A stretch of 64,000 bases of DNA. Source: Collinsella tanakaei (lineage in GTDB: Bacteria > Actinomycetota > Coriobacteriia > Coriobacteriales > Coriobacteriaceae). The translations under genes and the position numbers were made by a program. Under the pieces are notes generated by a model. The model was not told where the DNA came from, did no database searches, and saw only the letters and a list, made by a program, of their open reading frames with translations. This document shows positions 1 through 8,442 of the stretch, in pieces. The stretch lies in the NCBI RefSeq assembly GCF_016900375.1, contig NZ_JACJKB010000005.1, forward strand, positions 1-64,000. The letters are read 5' to 3'. How positions within the stretch are numbered: the stretch's first letter is position 1; every line of letters begins with the position of its first letter.

Positions 1-11
1 CGTCCGCGGCC

Positions 12-242
12 GGTACCGAGGCGGAATACCGGCGGTATCGAACGGGAATATCGGCGTGGGCGCGAGGCGGTATCGATTCGCGCTGCACCCGGTACCGAGA
101 AGGACGATTACTCACTCACCCCCTTCAGCAGCTGACGCACGATCTCCTTCTTAGTGGCCATACGGGCCTCCTTCCAACGGGCGAGGGCGCCCGGATGGTG
201 CCCTCCTCGCTGAAAGGTTATCGGGTTCACCGGCCGGTACCG
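12..242. repeat. Iterated GGTAYCG motifs near the left edge
   Basis: GGTAYCG occurs at 12-18, 34-40, 69-75, 91-97 and 236-242. Start-to-start spacing of the first four is 22, 35 and 22 bases. The related blocks GAATACCGGC and GAATATCGGC lie between them. The 452 bases before the helicase stop codon hold no other convincing gene except the 17-codon ORF at 108-161. Iterons of this sort can be binding sites for a replication or transfer protein, but no function is shown here. Confidence 0.45.
108..161 (-). CDS. Possible 17-residue peptide with a strong ribosome-binding site
   Basis: The minus strand encodes MATKKEIVRQLLKGVSE followed by TAA. A near-ideal Shine-Dalgarno (GGAAGGAGG) ends five bases before the ATG. 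The peptide is basic and amphipathic and matches no family I recognise. It lies about 290 bases downstream of the RecQ-like helicase on the same strand, so it could be its last cistron. It could also be a leader peptide for a gene left of the window. It is too short for homology to decide; the ribosome-binding site is the only real support. Confidence 0.35.
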   Translation of the reverse strand: MATKKEIVRQLLKGVSE

Positions 243-452
243 CATATGCGGAACGGCGGTGCCGCCCTTGTGGAGCGCCGGTACTAACTAGGTGCAGTAC
301 TCACTCTCCGCAAAGGCAGTGGGGCGGCTTTTTGTCCCAAGTGATTCTGCCTTTGCGTTTTCCATGCTGGCCTTTTGGCGATTTGCGCCACCGGCTGGAT
401 TAGATAGTGCGGCGGCGCTGGCCCGCCGGGTGCGCGGGCTCGCGTTGCCGTC

Positions 453-3400
453 CTACCGATCTCCGCGCGAGCCCCCATGTGGTCTGGTGGCTATGTCTTC
501 GGCGAGGCCTGCGATAGAGTCTCCTTGTCCAAGCAGGTATGGCTTCCAGTCCGTTTGCTTCGCCAGGTCGTATTCGGCGGCAGAGCGCTGCTTGAAGAGC
601 AGGACCTTCCGTTCTTTCCATGCAAGCAGGGGATGGAGTATCTCACCGGTGCTTTCGATCGCGATTTCCGGCTTCAGCGTCGGGAGCTCGTAGTAGGAGC
701 CCCGCGTCGCGCCTCTCAGGCTCTCAAAGTCGCGGCGCTCCTCCAGCGTGTCCGCTTCCCTCTCTAGACCTCGCCAGATCCTGAAGTAGGGCTGCGGGGC
801 GAAGTCGGTCCCTTCGGTCTTCAGCAGCGTCCGGAGCCTTGTGCGGATCTCGTCCCTCCCTCTATATTTCACTTTCCGCTGCGCCTCGTGCTCGACCTGC
901 ACTTGCGCGATGTTCGATAGGCCGAGTCGTCCCGCCACGTAGTCGTCGTTGCCGAGGAAATACTCCTCGATGAGGTCCCAGCGCTCCTCCGTGCCCATGG
1001 TTGTCATGAAGAACCCCGTTATGACTCGCTCGGCATAGTCGTGCCTCTCGTTCTGTTCCTTTAAAACCGCATTGCTGTACCTCGGATTGTCCGAGAGGGC
1101 CTTCAGCTTGTTGGGATCGTTGAGACGGATGAAAATCTCAGGGTTCTCGCCCCCTCGCGCCTCGTACGTGGCGAGGTCGAGCGCCTGGAGCAGCTCGGCG
1201 AGGTCATAGCGCGCTCCTAGCGCATTGGGATCGAGATATCGCGTGCATGCCTTCGATTCGCCGGGGTTGAGGAGGTGGAGGGCCCGCATGGCCTCGTTGT
1301 AGAAGACGGATGCGTGCTTCGCATTGACCTGATAGCTATGGCGGGCTGTCGCGCTGCTCCCGCTCGGGGAGGTTTTCCGAAAGACGAATTTGAGGATCCC
1401 CTTCCGGTTGCTTTGCGTTGTTCCCGATGGCTTTACGAAAAGGTCCAGGAGCGCCTCGGCGCTCCTGATTTTGGGCGTTGATGCGTCGAGGCGCTCCTCA
1501 AATGCACGCGAGAAATCCCGTTTGCTGAACTCTCCGTCTCTGGCGAGAGAGAGCAAGGCGTCCCTGATGGCTGTCAGATAGGCGGCGAACCGCTTTTCCA
1601 CCGTTGTGAAATCTTCGGTGTAAGTAACTTTCAGCACGAGGCGCGGGGACAGGGTGGGCACCCCCTCCATCGGGCTGATGTTTCCGGAAAACAGGTCGTG
1701 TTTGAACATGCCGAACGTCCTGTCGGAGAATTCCTCCTCCCACATCTTGTCAGCATGCAGGAGGTAGATGCTGCCGAGGTCTTGGATCCTGACGGCGTTC
1801 TGATTCGGGACGGTCTCGTATCGGACATGGGCGTCGTCAAGTTTCCTAACGTATTTCCCGTATCTTGAGAGGAACCAGCTCTCAGTCTCTGAGTTGATGC
1901 AGACATACGCTGTCGTGTAGGTCGGCTTTGGCCGAACGACCATGACCGGGAAATTGTAGGTCTCCTTGAGGTCTTGGGCGATCATCATGAGCGCCGCCTT
2001 GATCTTGTTGGGCTTGACCTCTTCCCGTTCATGCGCGAACAGGTAGGAGAAGGAGTCGGGGGACACCAAGATGTTCAGGCTGCGGTTGCCGCGCGGCTTT
2101 GACGCGTAGATCGAGTACAGCTTGCCCATGATTTCCCGAAGCTGCCATTGCGCAAAACGGGACATGGCGTAGAGGCGCCTGGCGTAAGAGCTGTCGTTTT
2201 TGAAGAAATCAATGGCGGCTATGCCGCGTAGCTTCTTGTCACGTGCTGCTCGTCCGATCTCCTGCACGTAATCGGCGAGGTTTCCGGTCGGAGCAAAGTG
2301 GTAGATCTTCGTGATGTCGCCTATGTCGACGCCCATTCCGAAAGCCTTGGTTGCAACCAGGACCCTACAGGATCCTTTTCTGAATGCAGAAGTCACAAGA
2401 TTGCGGTACTCCCTGTCTTTGTCGCCGTGGAAGCCGAGGACCCGTCCGTCCTCTTTGCCGACGGCGTCCATGATCCTGTCCACATGGGATTTGTAGGGAC
2501 AGTAGACAATCGCCTTGTCTCCGTTCGCCACCGCATCGTTGATCCAGTTGACGGCAAGCTCGCACTTCACCTCGTCCGTCAACCCCCGGAAATTGGCCTT
2601 GTTGCGAATTTGGATGGAGAAGGAGATGTTCTCGCGACGGGGATTTCCGAGGAAGGGCTTGCACGACCCAAGCTCCAGGTCCCCGATCGTCCGATTGACC
2701 ATATCGTCTCTTCCGCCGTAGACGGCTGTGGCCGTGAGGCAGAAAACCGGGAAGAGCATCCCGTGCCGGCGCAACTTTGAAAGGTAGGGGCCTAGATACC
2801 AGTAGTCGGGCCTGAAATCTCTGCCCCAAGAGGTGACGGTGTGGACCTCGTCGATAACGACGAGCCCGAGTTTCCTGCCGCCCAAGATATCATCGATGTT
2901 CGAGGAGAGCAGAAGCTCCGGCGACAGGTAGATGATGGACACCTCGCCACGCCTTACGCGGTCGAGCTCGTGGCGGCGCTCATCGAAGGAGATGTCCGAA
3001 TTTATCGCCGCGACAGATTTGACCCCCTTTGCCCTAAGGCCGCTCACCTGGTCGTCCATGAGCGCCTTGAGGGGCTCGATGACCAACGTGGCTACGCCAT
3101 AGGTCTCTGCCAGGTAGAGGGCGGCGAGCTGGAATAGCAGTGATTTCCCGGCACCGGTGGGCGCCGTCACGAGGACGTTCGTGAAGTTCTCCGAGCCTTG
3201 GATTGCCAGCTCGGCCTGCTTGACCACATACTCGGAAATCAGGCCTTGGGAGACCTCCGTCATCTCGTTGTTCTTATCAGGGTTCTTGTAGAGGCTCAGC
3301 ATGCGGAAAGACGCCCCGTCGCCCCAATAGCGCTCGAGGAGGGGGAGGAGCCTTTCGCCTCCATGGGGATCTTGCTCTCGGGTGCTTGGGCTAACGATGC

Positions 3401-4154
3401 TGCAGTCGGCTCCGCAATCCAAGAGCACGCCGGCAAGCGCCAGCAGCGTCTCCCCATCGGGGCCGAGCTCCCCCATGGATGCGTCCCCCAGATCGAAGGA
3501 CATGCTCTCGATCGTTCTGTGTGAGACCGCGAGGCGGGCCGCGAGGTACTGGGGTCCGGGAACGCTAACGGGATCCGTGAGCGCTTCTCCGCCGTAGATG
3601 TCATCCACGCCCTCGATGAGGTCGATGGATTCGCAGGGAATCTCATCTTCGAAACGGATGGGGGACACGAGATAGTGCCCTCCGACCTCAGACACCTGGC
3701 CGTAGCATTGAGCGGAAGGGGGCTCTTCGCCTTGACCGCCGTCAAGATGGGACATGAGTTCCTCCATGTCCTGTCTGCCGCCCGGGCAAGGGTATCCTTC
3801 CGAGTCAAGGAACAGGTTGTTTCTGACGATGACAACTTTACCGTCATAAAGTTCGGCAAGCGAACCCCTGATGCCCCCCAGCTGCTCGTAAAGCAGAAGC
3901 TGGGGCCCGTCTGTCAGATTGAGCGAGCGGAAGGTGCGTTTTCTAGTTGAGGAGAGAGCGCGATAGTCAAGGTGCCCCTCGTCGTCGAGAAGTTCACGGA
4001 CGGTTTCTACCGTTTGGTCGCATCCTGCTAGGAGCTTGGCTTGAGGTGCGCTCAAGCCAAGGAAAAAGATTGCAGCGTCTTCTTCCTCATATTTCCGGAC
4101 GATGCTGCGGATCCTGTCCAGAAGCCAGATATCGAAAGGGCGGGGATTTGTCAT
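453..4154 (-). CDS. Very large RecQ-like superfamily 2 DNA helicase
   Basis: The 1233-residue protein has a RecQ-type helicase core between an N-terminal extension of about 330 residues and a C-terminal extension of over 500. Visible motifs are Walker A (APTGAGKS, near residue 335), the DEVH box (near 438), LTATA motif III, and motifs V/VI (ATKAFGMGVDIGD, EIGRAARD, near 640). The canonical RecQ zinc and RQC region is not evident. The internal ATG at 4154 follows GAGGTG and is preferred over the ATG at 4169. Housekeeping RecQ is usually 600-700 residues. The size, the long unique flanks and the position as cargo of a mobile element suggest a role in defence or element maintenance. The DpdF-like and other defence RecQ helicases are possible relatives; that is inference. 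The helicase call is secure, the role is not. Confidence 0.85.
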   Translation of the reverse strand: MTNPRPFDIWLLDRIRSIVRKYEEEDAAIFFLGLSAPQAKLLAGCDQTVETVRELLDDEGHLDYRALSSTRKRTFRSLNLTDGPQLLLYEQLGGIRGSLAELYDGKVVIVRNNLFLDSEGYPCPGGRQDMEELMSHLDGGQGEEPPSAQCYGQVSEVGGHYLVSPIRFEDEIPCESIDLIEGVDDIYGGEALTDPVSVPGPQYLAARLAVSHRTIESMSFDLGDASMGELGPDGETLLALAGVLLDCGADCSIVSPSTREQDPHGGERLLPLLERYWGDGASFRMLSLYKNPDKNNEMTEVSQGLISEYVVKQAELAIQGSENFTNVLVTAPTGAGKSLLFQLAALYLAETYGVATLVIEPLKALMDDQVSGLRAKGVKSVAAINSDISFDERRHELDRVRRGEVSIIYLSPELLLSSNIDDILGGRKLGLVVIDEVHTVTSWGRDFRPDYWYLGPYLSKLRRHGMLFPVFCLTATAVYGGRDDMVNRTIGDLELGSCKPFLGNPRRENISFSIQIRNKANFRGLTDEVKCELAVNWINDAVANGDKAIVYCPYKSHVDRIMDAVGKEDGRVLGFHGDKDREYRNLVTSAFRKGSCRVLVATKAFGMGVDIGDITKIYHFAPTGNLADYVQEIGRAARDKKLRGIAAIDFFKNDSSYARRLYAMSRFAQWQLREIMGKLYSIYASKPRGNRSLNILVSPDSFSYLFAHEREEVKPNKIKAALMMIAQDLKETYNFPVMVVRPKPTYTTAYVCINSETESWFLSRYGKYVRKLDDAHVRYETVPNQNAVRIQDLGSIYLLHADKMWEEEFSDRTFGMFKHDLFSGNISPMEGVPTLSPRLVLKVTYTEDFTTVEKRFAAYLTAIRDALLSLARDGEFSKRDFSRAFEERLDASTPKIRSAEALLDLFVKPSGTTQSNRKGILKFVFRKTSPSGSSATARHSYQVNAKHASVFYNEAMRALHLLNPGESKACTRYLDPNALGARYDLAELLQALDLATYEARGGENPEIFIRLNDPNKLKALSDNPRYSNAVLKEQNERHDYAERVITGFFMTTMGTEERWDLIEEYFLGNDDYVAGRLGLSNIAQVQVEHEAQRKVKYRGRDEIRTRLRTLLKTEGTDFAPQPYFRIWRGLEREADTLEERRDFESLRGATRGSYYELPTLKPEIAIESTGEILHPLLAWKERKVLLFKQRSAAEYDLAKQTDWKPYLLGQGDSIAGLAEDIATRPHGGSRGDR

Positions 4155-4615
4155 GGCGCACCTCATCATTGTCGATTGGGACGAAATAAAGTCTACACCC
4201 CAGAACCCATAGAGCCGATGTGCCGCCCATATGGGGCTCTGAATCGCCTAGCGGAATTACCGGCATACGGAAGGGTGCGCATCGTCTAGTCGCAAATTGG
4301 GGGACGAGGGATTCGAAAGCGGCGGGGCAGACAGAAAAGCCCTGCAAAAACTGCATTATGTTCGGCATTCGCCGGAAGCTACCTCCCCCCGCAACCGGGT
4401 GGCCCCTCCGCTGCGCGGCGTCAAGGGGGCCCACGAGACCTCGCACAAATCTCCGCTGCGCTCCGATTGGTGGAGGTCGTCGCGGACTTCCCTTGACCCC
4501 GCTTCGCTCCGGGGCGGCTTTGCAGAGAGCAAAGCCAAGGCGGCGCGGGGCGTCGCCTAGGGCTTTGCCCGCAAGGGCGAGATGATGGACCGAGAGGCCC
4601 GGAAGGGAGACGGAG
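4155..4615. other. Gene-free interval between divergent helicase and DUF2958 genes
   Basis: No coding region is convincing here. The interval must contain both divergent promoters. It holds GC-rich partial palindromes at about 4400-4560 (for example CCGCTGCGCGGCG) and, near 4303-4320, a TTCGAA-containing stretch that resembles a tRNA T-arm on the minus strand but has no matching stem. Confidence 0.4.
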
Positions 4616-4912
4616 ATGCACGAGCTGATGCCGAGGGAGATCGCGGAGACGGTGCCGGCACTGTACGCTACCGAGGAGGAGGACGACCCCATCGCGCGCG
4701 CGAGGCTGTTCTCGTGCCTCGGCGGGTGGACGTGGCTCGTCACCGAGTACGACCCCGAGAGCGGCGAAGCGTTCGGCCTCGTGAGAGGGTTCGAGGAGGA
4801 GTGGGGCTACTTCTCCATCCGCGAGATGGAGGAGCTGAACCGCTCGAGGGGATTCAACGTCATCGAGCGCGATTTCCACTTCGAGCCCGTGCCGGTGAGC
4901 GAGGCGAGGTAG
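4616..4912 (+). CDS. DUF2958 family protein
   Basis: This 98-residue acidic protein matches the DUF2958 pattern. It opens with the LMPREI...PALYATEEEDDP block, followed by an aromatic core (GGWTWLVTEYDP), a GLVRGFEEEWGYFS block and a C-terminal IERDFHFEP. The family is common in conjugative and mobilizable elements and has no established biochemical function. The start follows a GGGAGACGGAG ribosome-binding site. It is followed by a DUF4313 gene on the same strand, a pairing that fits element accessory genes. Confidence 0.85.
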   Translation: MHELMPREIAETVPALYATEEEDDPIARARLFSCLGGWTWLVTEYDPESGEAFGLVRGFEEEWGYFSIREMEELNRSRGFNVIERDFHFEPVPVSEAR

Positions 4913-4998
4913 GCGCGGAAGGCGGGCGCCCCGGCCGGTTGGGGGCCGGAGCCGGGGCGCCCGCCTTCCCCATGGTAGACCAGAGAGAGGAGCAGAGG

Positions 4999-5478
4999 AT
5001 GGCGACGTTCGGTGAACATGGCAGGCTGACGGAAGGCGGCGCGCCCGAGTGCGCGGGCGAGATGCCCGTCGTCGAGTACGTGACGGGCTGGGGCGAGCGC
5101 GTAATGCTGGCGGTGTGCGCGGACGGGTACGAGCGCGGAGGCGGGCTGGCGCTCGTCGCCCTGAACGTGACAGACCCGGACGACGAGGAGGGGTATCTGG
5201 AGATCTGGAACGTCGTCACCGTGAACCTGCCGGGCGACTCCGTTGCCGCCGCATGGTGCTCGCGGCCCGGGCACGTGGTCGTGGACGCCAACAACGTCCC
5301 TGCCGCGCTCGTCGATGCCCTCGTCGATGCGGGTGTCCTCGAGCTTTCGGGGCGCTCGGTGCGTTCGGGGTTCTGCTCGTATCCCCTCGCGGCTGTACCA
5401 TCCCGCGTTTTCGGGAGATTGGTTCCCCTCTCCGCCGCTATGGCGTTATCCGAGCGGGTGTGGGCTTGGTCCGCATAA
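4999..5478 (+). CDS. DUF4313 domain protein
   Basis: The 159-residue product contains the DUF4313 signature: an LALVALNV strand, VVTVNLPG, VVVDANNVP, then the closing SGRSVRSGFCSYPL. I chose the ATG at 4999, which follows GAGAGGAG. The reading frame is open further upstream, but that stretch overlaps the DUF2958 gene and looks like out-of-frame translation. The family is carried by conjugative elements; its function is unknown. The last 25 or so residues after the domain are not recognisable. A perfect hairpin follows the stop codon. Confidence 0.78.
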   Translation: MATFGEHGRLTEGGAPECAGEMPVVEYVTGWGERVMLAVCADGYERGGGLALVALNVTDPDDEEGYLEIWNVVTVNLPGDSVAAAWCSRPGHVVVDANNVPAALVDALVDAGVLELSGRSVRSGFCSYPLAAVPSRVFGRLVPLSAAMALSERVWAWSA

Positions 5479-5480
5479 AG

Positions 5481-5532
5481 GACGCACAAGGAAGGCGCCC
5501 GGCCGCATGGCCGGGCGCCTTCCTTGTGCGTC
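5481..5532. terminator. Perfect 24-bp hairpin between convergent genes
   Basis: Bases 5481-5504 are the exact reverse complement of 5509-5532, with a four-base GCAT loop. The hairpin starts two bases after the DUF4313 stop codon and lies just before the stop of the convergent small gene. It is probably a bidirectional transcription barrier. No long T-tract follows on either strand. Confidence 0.7.
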
Positions 5533-5553
5533 GGCATCCAAATCGTTTGCCCG

Positions 5554-5727
5554 CTAGTTTCCCTCCACTCGCGGGGGCTGCGCGCCGGGTTCGTCTTGGT
5601 CCAGAACGATCAATGCGCTCTCGATGAGGCCGTCGATGTAGCCGGCGTCCCACATGCCGTTCATCCCCGCCTCGATGTGCCTTTGCGCCTCCTCCAGAAG
5701 CCTGATCGCCACTGCCTTCTCGTTCAC
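5554..5727 (-). CDS. Small hypothetical protein of a mobile element
   Basis: The 57-residue product is an alpha-helical acidic protein (VNEKAVAIRLLEEAQRHIE at the start). I chose the GTG at 5727 because AGAGGAG lies about seven bases before it; an ATG at 5757 in the same frame has no such site. No family is recognised. It is the last visible gene of the leftward block that begins with the mobilization genes. Confidence 0.5.
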   Translation of the reverse strand: MNEKAVAIRLLEEAQRHIEAGMNGMWDAGYIDGLIESALIVLDQDEPGAQPPRVEGN

Positions 5728-5781
5728 GGGACTCTCCTCTCTCGCTTGTTTCCCCACGGCGCTCGTTGCCGTCGGGCCATT

Positions 5782-6159
5782 CTAGCTAGGGTAGCGGAGG
5801 CCCCGGTCCTTCGGCTTGACGCGGTACAGGTCGAGTTCGACCCCCTTCTCATGCAAGAGGTCGCGGATGCACGACCGGTGCCGCCCGTCGGCGGCACCGA
5901 CGATGTGCAAGTATCCGTCAACGCCCTCACGTCCGTTTTCGCGCTCGCGCAGCAGGGCTGCGGCGAGTCCAAGACAGTACGCGGGCCTCGCCCTCGGGCC
6001 GCCGAGGTCTGGAATCTGCATCCTCTCGAGGTCGCGCGGGAGGTACTCCTCCAGCGGGCAGTACCCGTAATCGACTTTGCAGCACTCCCTCGGCCCGAAG
6101 GGCCCATGCTGCACTGCGCGCCTCCTGACGGGTGGAACGATTTTCTTGCGAATCTTCAT
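5782..6159 (-). CDS. Hypothetical protein with a DGRHR-like motif
   Basis: The product has 125 residues if it starts at the ATG at 6159 (MKIRKKIVPPV), which follows GAAAGGAAACTGAAG. The middle carries two close cysteines (RECCKVDYGYCPLEEYLP) and an AYCLGLAAALL segment. It ends with VGAADGRHRSCIRDLLHEKG. DGRHR followed by a helix resembles the nucleotide-binding loop of ParB/Srx-like proteins, where a D/N-G-x-H-R motif is typical. That relationship is a hint only; the rest is not recognisable. It lies between the coupling-protein gene and a small gene on the same strand. Confidence 0.5.
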   Translation of the reverse strand: MKIRKKIVPPVRRRAVQHGPFGPRECCKVDYGYCPLEEYLPRDLERMQIPDLGGPRARPAYCLGLAAALLRERENGREGVDGYLHIVGAADGRHRSCIRDLLHEKGVELDLYRVKPKDRGLRYPS

Positions 6160-6375
6160 CTTCAGTTTCCTTTCGATAGCTTGCCTATGCTGCATGCGGC
6201 TGATGGGTGGGACATGCGAAGTGGCTTAGAGGAGGAGAGCAGGATAAGGCGCGACTACGCCGCGCCGGGGATACGGTGCAACCCGGCGGGCCGGGTTCGG
6301 GTCCGCGCAGGCGGCGGGCGGTGCCGCCGCCTGCGCGGCGGTGCCCGGTGCCGTAAACGCTCGGGGCCGGGGCGA

Positions 6376-8442
6376 CTACGGATCGGTCTTTCCTGCAGAT
6401 AGCGGGCGCTTACGGGGCGCCTTGAAGCCCTCCGGCACCCTGCCGCGCGGCGCTTCCCTGTCTTCTGGGGTAGGCACCTGTCCGGTGTCCTTCCCCTTTT
6501 CCGGGGCACGCCCTGCCCCTTTCTTCTTGGGCTTCGGTTTCGGCTCGGGCTCCGGCGGCTGCCACAGTTCGGGCGGCTCCCCGTTGCGGTCGGGGCGGTC
6601 GGCGAGGGTGCTCACCATCATCGCTCGCTCGGCTTCCGGCGACGTCATGCCGAGCATGCGCCCGACGAACGTCTCTGAGACGTCGGCGCTGGGCACCGCG
6701 ATCACGCGCGAGCCGGCGATGCAGAGCGCGCCGACCGTTCTGCCGGTCCAGCGCATGAGCTCGGCGGGCGCGATGAGCGGGCGGCGGATCAGGCTCTCGC
6801 CGGTGTTGGTCGACCCGGAGTTCGCCCCTCGGGTGACGCTTCTCGACTCGGCGACGGCGGTGTAGTCGCCCATGGCTGCCGACAGCATGCGGGCGGTGTC
6901 GGCGTTGGAGCAAGAGAGGACGATCTTATCTTTGAGGAGGTCCAGAATCGTGCTCGCCTCGTCCCTCGAGTAGCCCGCGACCGACTGTAGCTGTAATAAC
7001 GACTGGCATACCAAGAGCAGATGGAGGCCCTCGCTCCTCATCTCACCGAGATCCTGGACGAGGCGCTCCGATCGACCGAGGGAGGCCGCCTCGTCGAGCA
7101 CGAGGACGGTCTCGACAGGGAGCCTGCCTGCGTTGCGCGCCGCACACGACCGCAGCGCCGAGAGCGACTGGGACACGAACGTCTGCACGAGCCGGGCATA
7201 TGAACCGGTGGCGGAGCTCGAGGAGACGAAGACCGCGGTCGGCACCTCGCCGACCGAGTCTAGGTCAACTTCGTCGTCCCGCAGCATGCGGCAGACGTTG
7301 CGGTCGGCGTACTCGACGAGGTACGTCGCCAGCGTCGTGATGACGCTGGCCCCGCCGCCGCCCTCCGTGGTGGACGCAAGGAACTCGAGCGCGGGGTCGC
7401 CCGCCGGAATCGTCTCCGCGAGCGCGGAGACGCGCGCTGCCGGCCCCTTGCCCCCGCGTGCCGCGAGGAGGCCCATCACCGTCGACACTGTCCGCTGACC
7501 GTCGGGGACCTCGGGGCTCGAGATCACGAACAAGCACAAGCCGACCAGCAGGTTCCGGGCGGCGTCGGCGAAGAAGGGCTGGGATTCGTTGGTGCCCTCG
7601 GGCACGACGCAGCGGGCGAGCTCGCGCAGCTCCCTCGTGGCGCCGCCGGCGCCCTCGGAGGCGTACGCGGCCCTCGCCCTCGCGAGCGGGTCGAAGCGGA
7701 TCGAAGCGGCGGGGGCGTCGAAGCTCACGCGGACGACGCGGTGGGTCCCGAGGGACTCGATCCACGGGCCGGTGAACGCGTAGAGCTCGCCCTTGATGTC
7801 GTTGACGACCAGAGAGCGGCCCTGCAACGCGTTGGCGCAGATCGTGGGGATGGCGACGCGCCGGCTCTTGCCCTCGCCCGATTCGGCCAGCACGACGGCG
7901 TGCACCGAGTCGAGGAGCCTGACCGAGCCCCCGAGGACCCCGACGGCGACGGTGCCGCCCTCGGGGGCGGCGCTCTCCTCCCAGCCGCGGGTGAGCGCCC
8001 GGACGCGGGCGGGCGATGCCTCGAGGCGGGCGTCGCCGTGGACCGGCCGCCCGGGAGCGCGCGAGCCGCCCACCCACGTCCCGTCGTACAGCGAGGCACG
8101 CCACCTCAGGTGCGTGACCGCGGCGGCGACGAGGCAGGCGACAAGGGCGGCGACGCACCATGTGGCGAGCTCGGCGGCCCTGCCCTCGGAAACGGCGCCA
8201 GCGACCGCCTCCCAAGGCGTCTCGAAGGCCGCGGCGGGCTCCGGGCCGGGGTTCGGCGGTGCCGGGAGCCCCAGCCCCTCGAAGGCGGCGGATATCGACC
8301 AGGCCGTGTCCGCCAGCCACCACGAGGCGCTCCGCCAGACGGCTGGGACCGCCACGGCTGATGCGGCCGCGCCCCAGACTGCCCCCGCGGCGAGGTCTGA
8401 CCTCAGCCGCTCATCGGGTTCGATGTTGAACGACTTCTCCAT
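6376..8442 (-). CDS. VirD4/TraG-type conjugative coupling ATPase
   Basis: This 688-residue inner-membrane ATPase would link the relaxase-DNA complex to a secretion channel. Two hydrophobic segments lie in the first 140 residues. They are followed by Walker A (AESGEGKS, near residue 188), the VVNDIKGELY block typical of VirD4/TraG proteins, FFADAARNLLVGL, and Walker B (VLVLDEAA, near 447) with the LLLVCQSLLQL sensor region. The C-terminus is proline- and lysine-rich and low complexity. The start follows AAAGGAG and overlaps the 3' end of the relaxase gene by 32 bases, which implies translational coupling. Presence of a coupling protein without visible mating-pair genes is common in mobilizable elements. 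Confidence 0.9.
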   Translation of the reverse strand: MEKSFNIEPDERLRSDLAAGAVWGAAASAVAVPAVWRSASWWLADTAWSISAAFEGLGLPAPPNPGPEPAAAFETPWEAVAGAVSEGRAAELATWCVAALVACLVAAAVTHLRWRASLYDGTWVGGSRAPGRPVHGDARLEASPARVRALTRGWEESAAPEGGTVAVGVLGGSVRLLDSVHAVVLAESGEGKSRRVAIPTICANALQGRSLVVNDIKGELYAFTGPWIESLGTHRVVRVSFDAPAASIRFDPLARARAAYASEGAGGATRELRELARCVVPEGTNESQPFFADAARNLLVGLCLFVISSPEVPDGQRTVSTVMGLLAARGGKGPAARVSALAETIPAGDPALEFLASTTEGGGGASVITTLATYLVEYADRNVCRMLRDDEVDLDSVGEVPTAVFVSSSSATGSYARLVQTFVSQSLSALRSCAARNAGRLPVETVLVLDEAASLGRSERLVQDLGEMRSEGLHLLLVCQSLLQLQSVAGYSRDEASTILDLLKDKIVLSCSNADTARMLSAAMGDYTAVAESRSVTRGANSGSTNTGESLIRRPLIAPAELMRWTGRTVGALCIAGSRVIAVPSADVSETFVGRMLGMTSPEAERAMMVSTLADRPDRNGEPPELWQPPEPEPKPKPKKKGAGRAPEKGKDTGQVPTPEDREAPRGRVPEGFKAPRKRPLSAGKTDP

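Noticed and set aside
284-478. 64-codon minus-strand frame at the 3' end of the helicase gene
   Set aside because: It overlaps the helicase end, has no ribosome-binding site and matches nothing.
4290-4330. tRNA-like T-arm on the minus strand
   Set aside because: TTCGAA with flanking bases resembles a T-loop, but the stem does not pair and no other tRNA part is present.
4582-5478. 298-codon reading of the DUF4313 gene from an upstream ATG
   Set aside because: The extra N-terminus overlaps the well-supported DUF2958 gene and is Arg/Gly-rich nonsense. The ATG at 4999 has a good ribosome-binding site.
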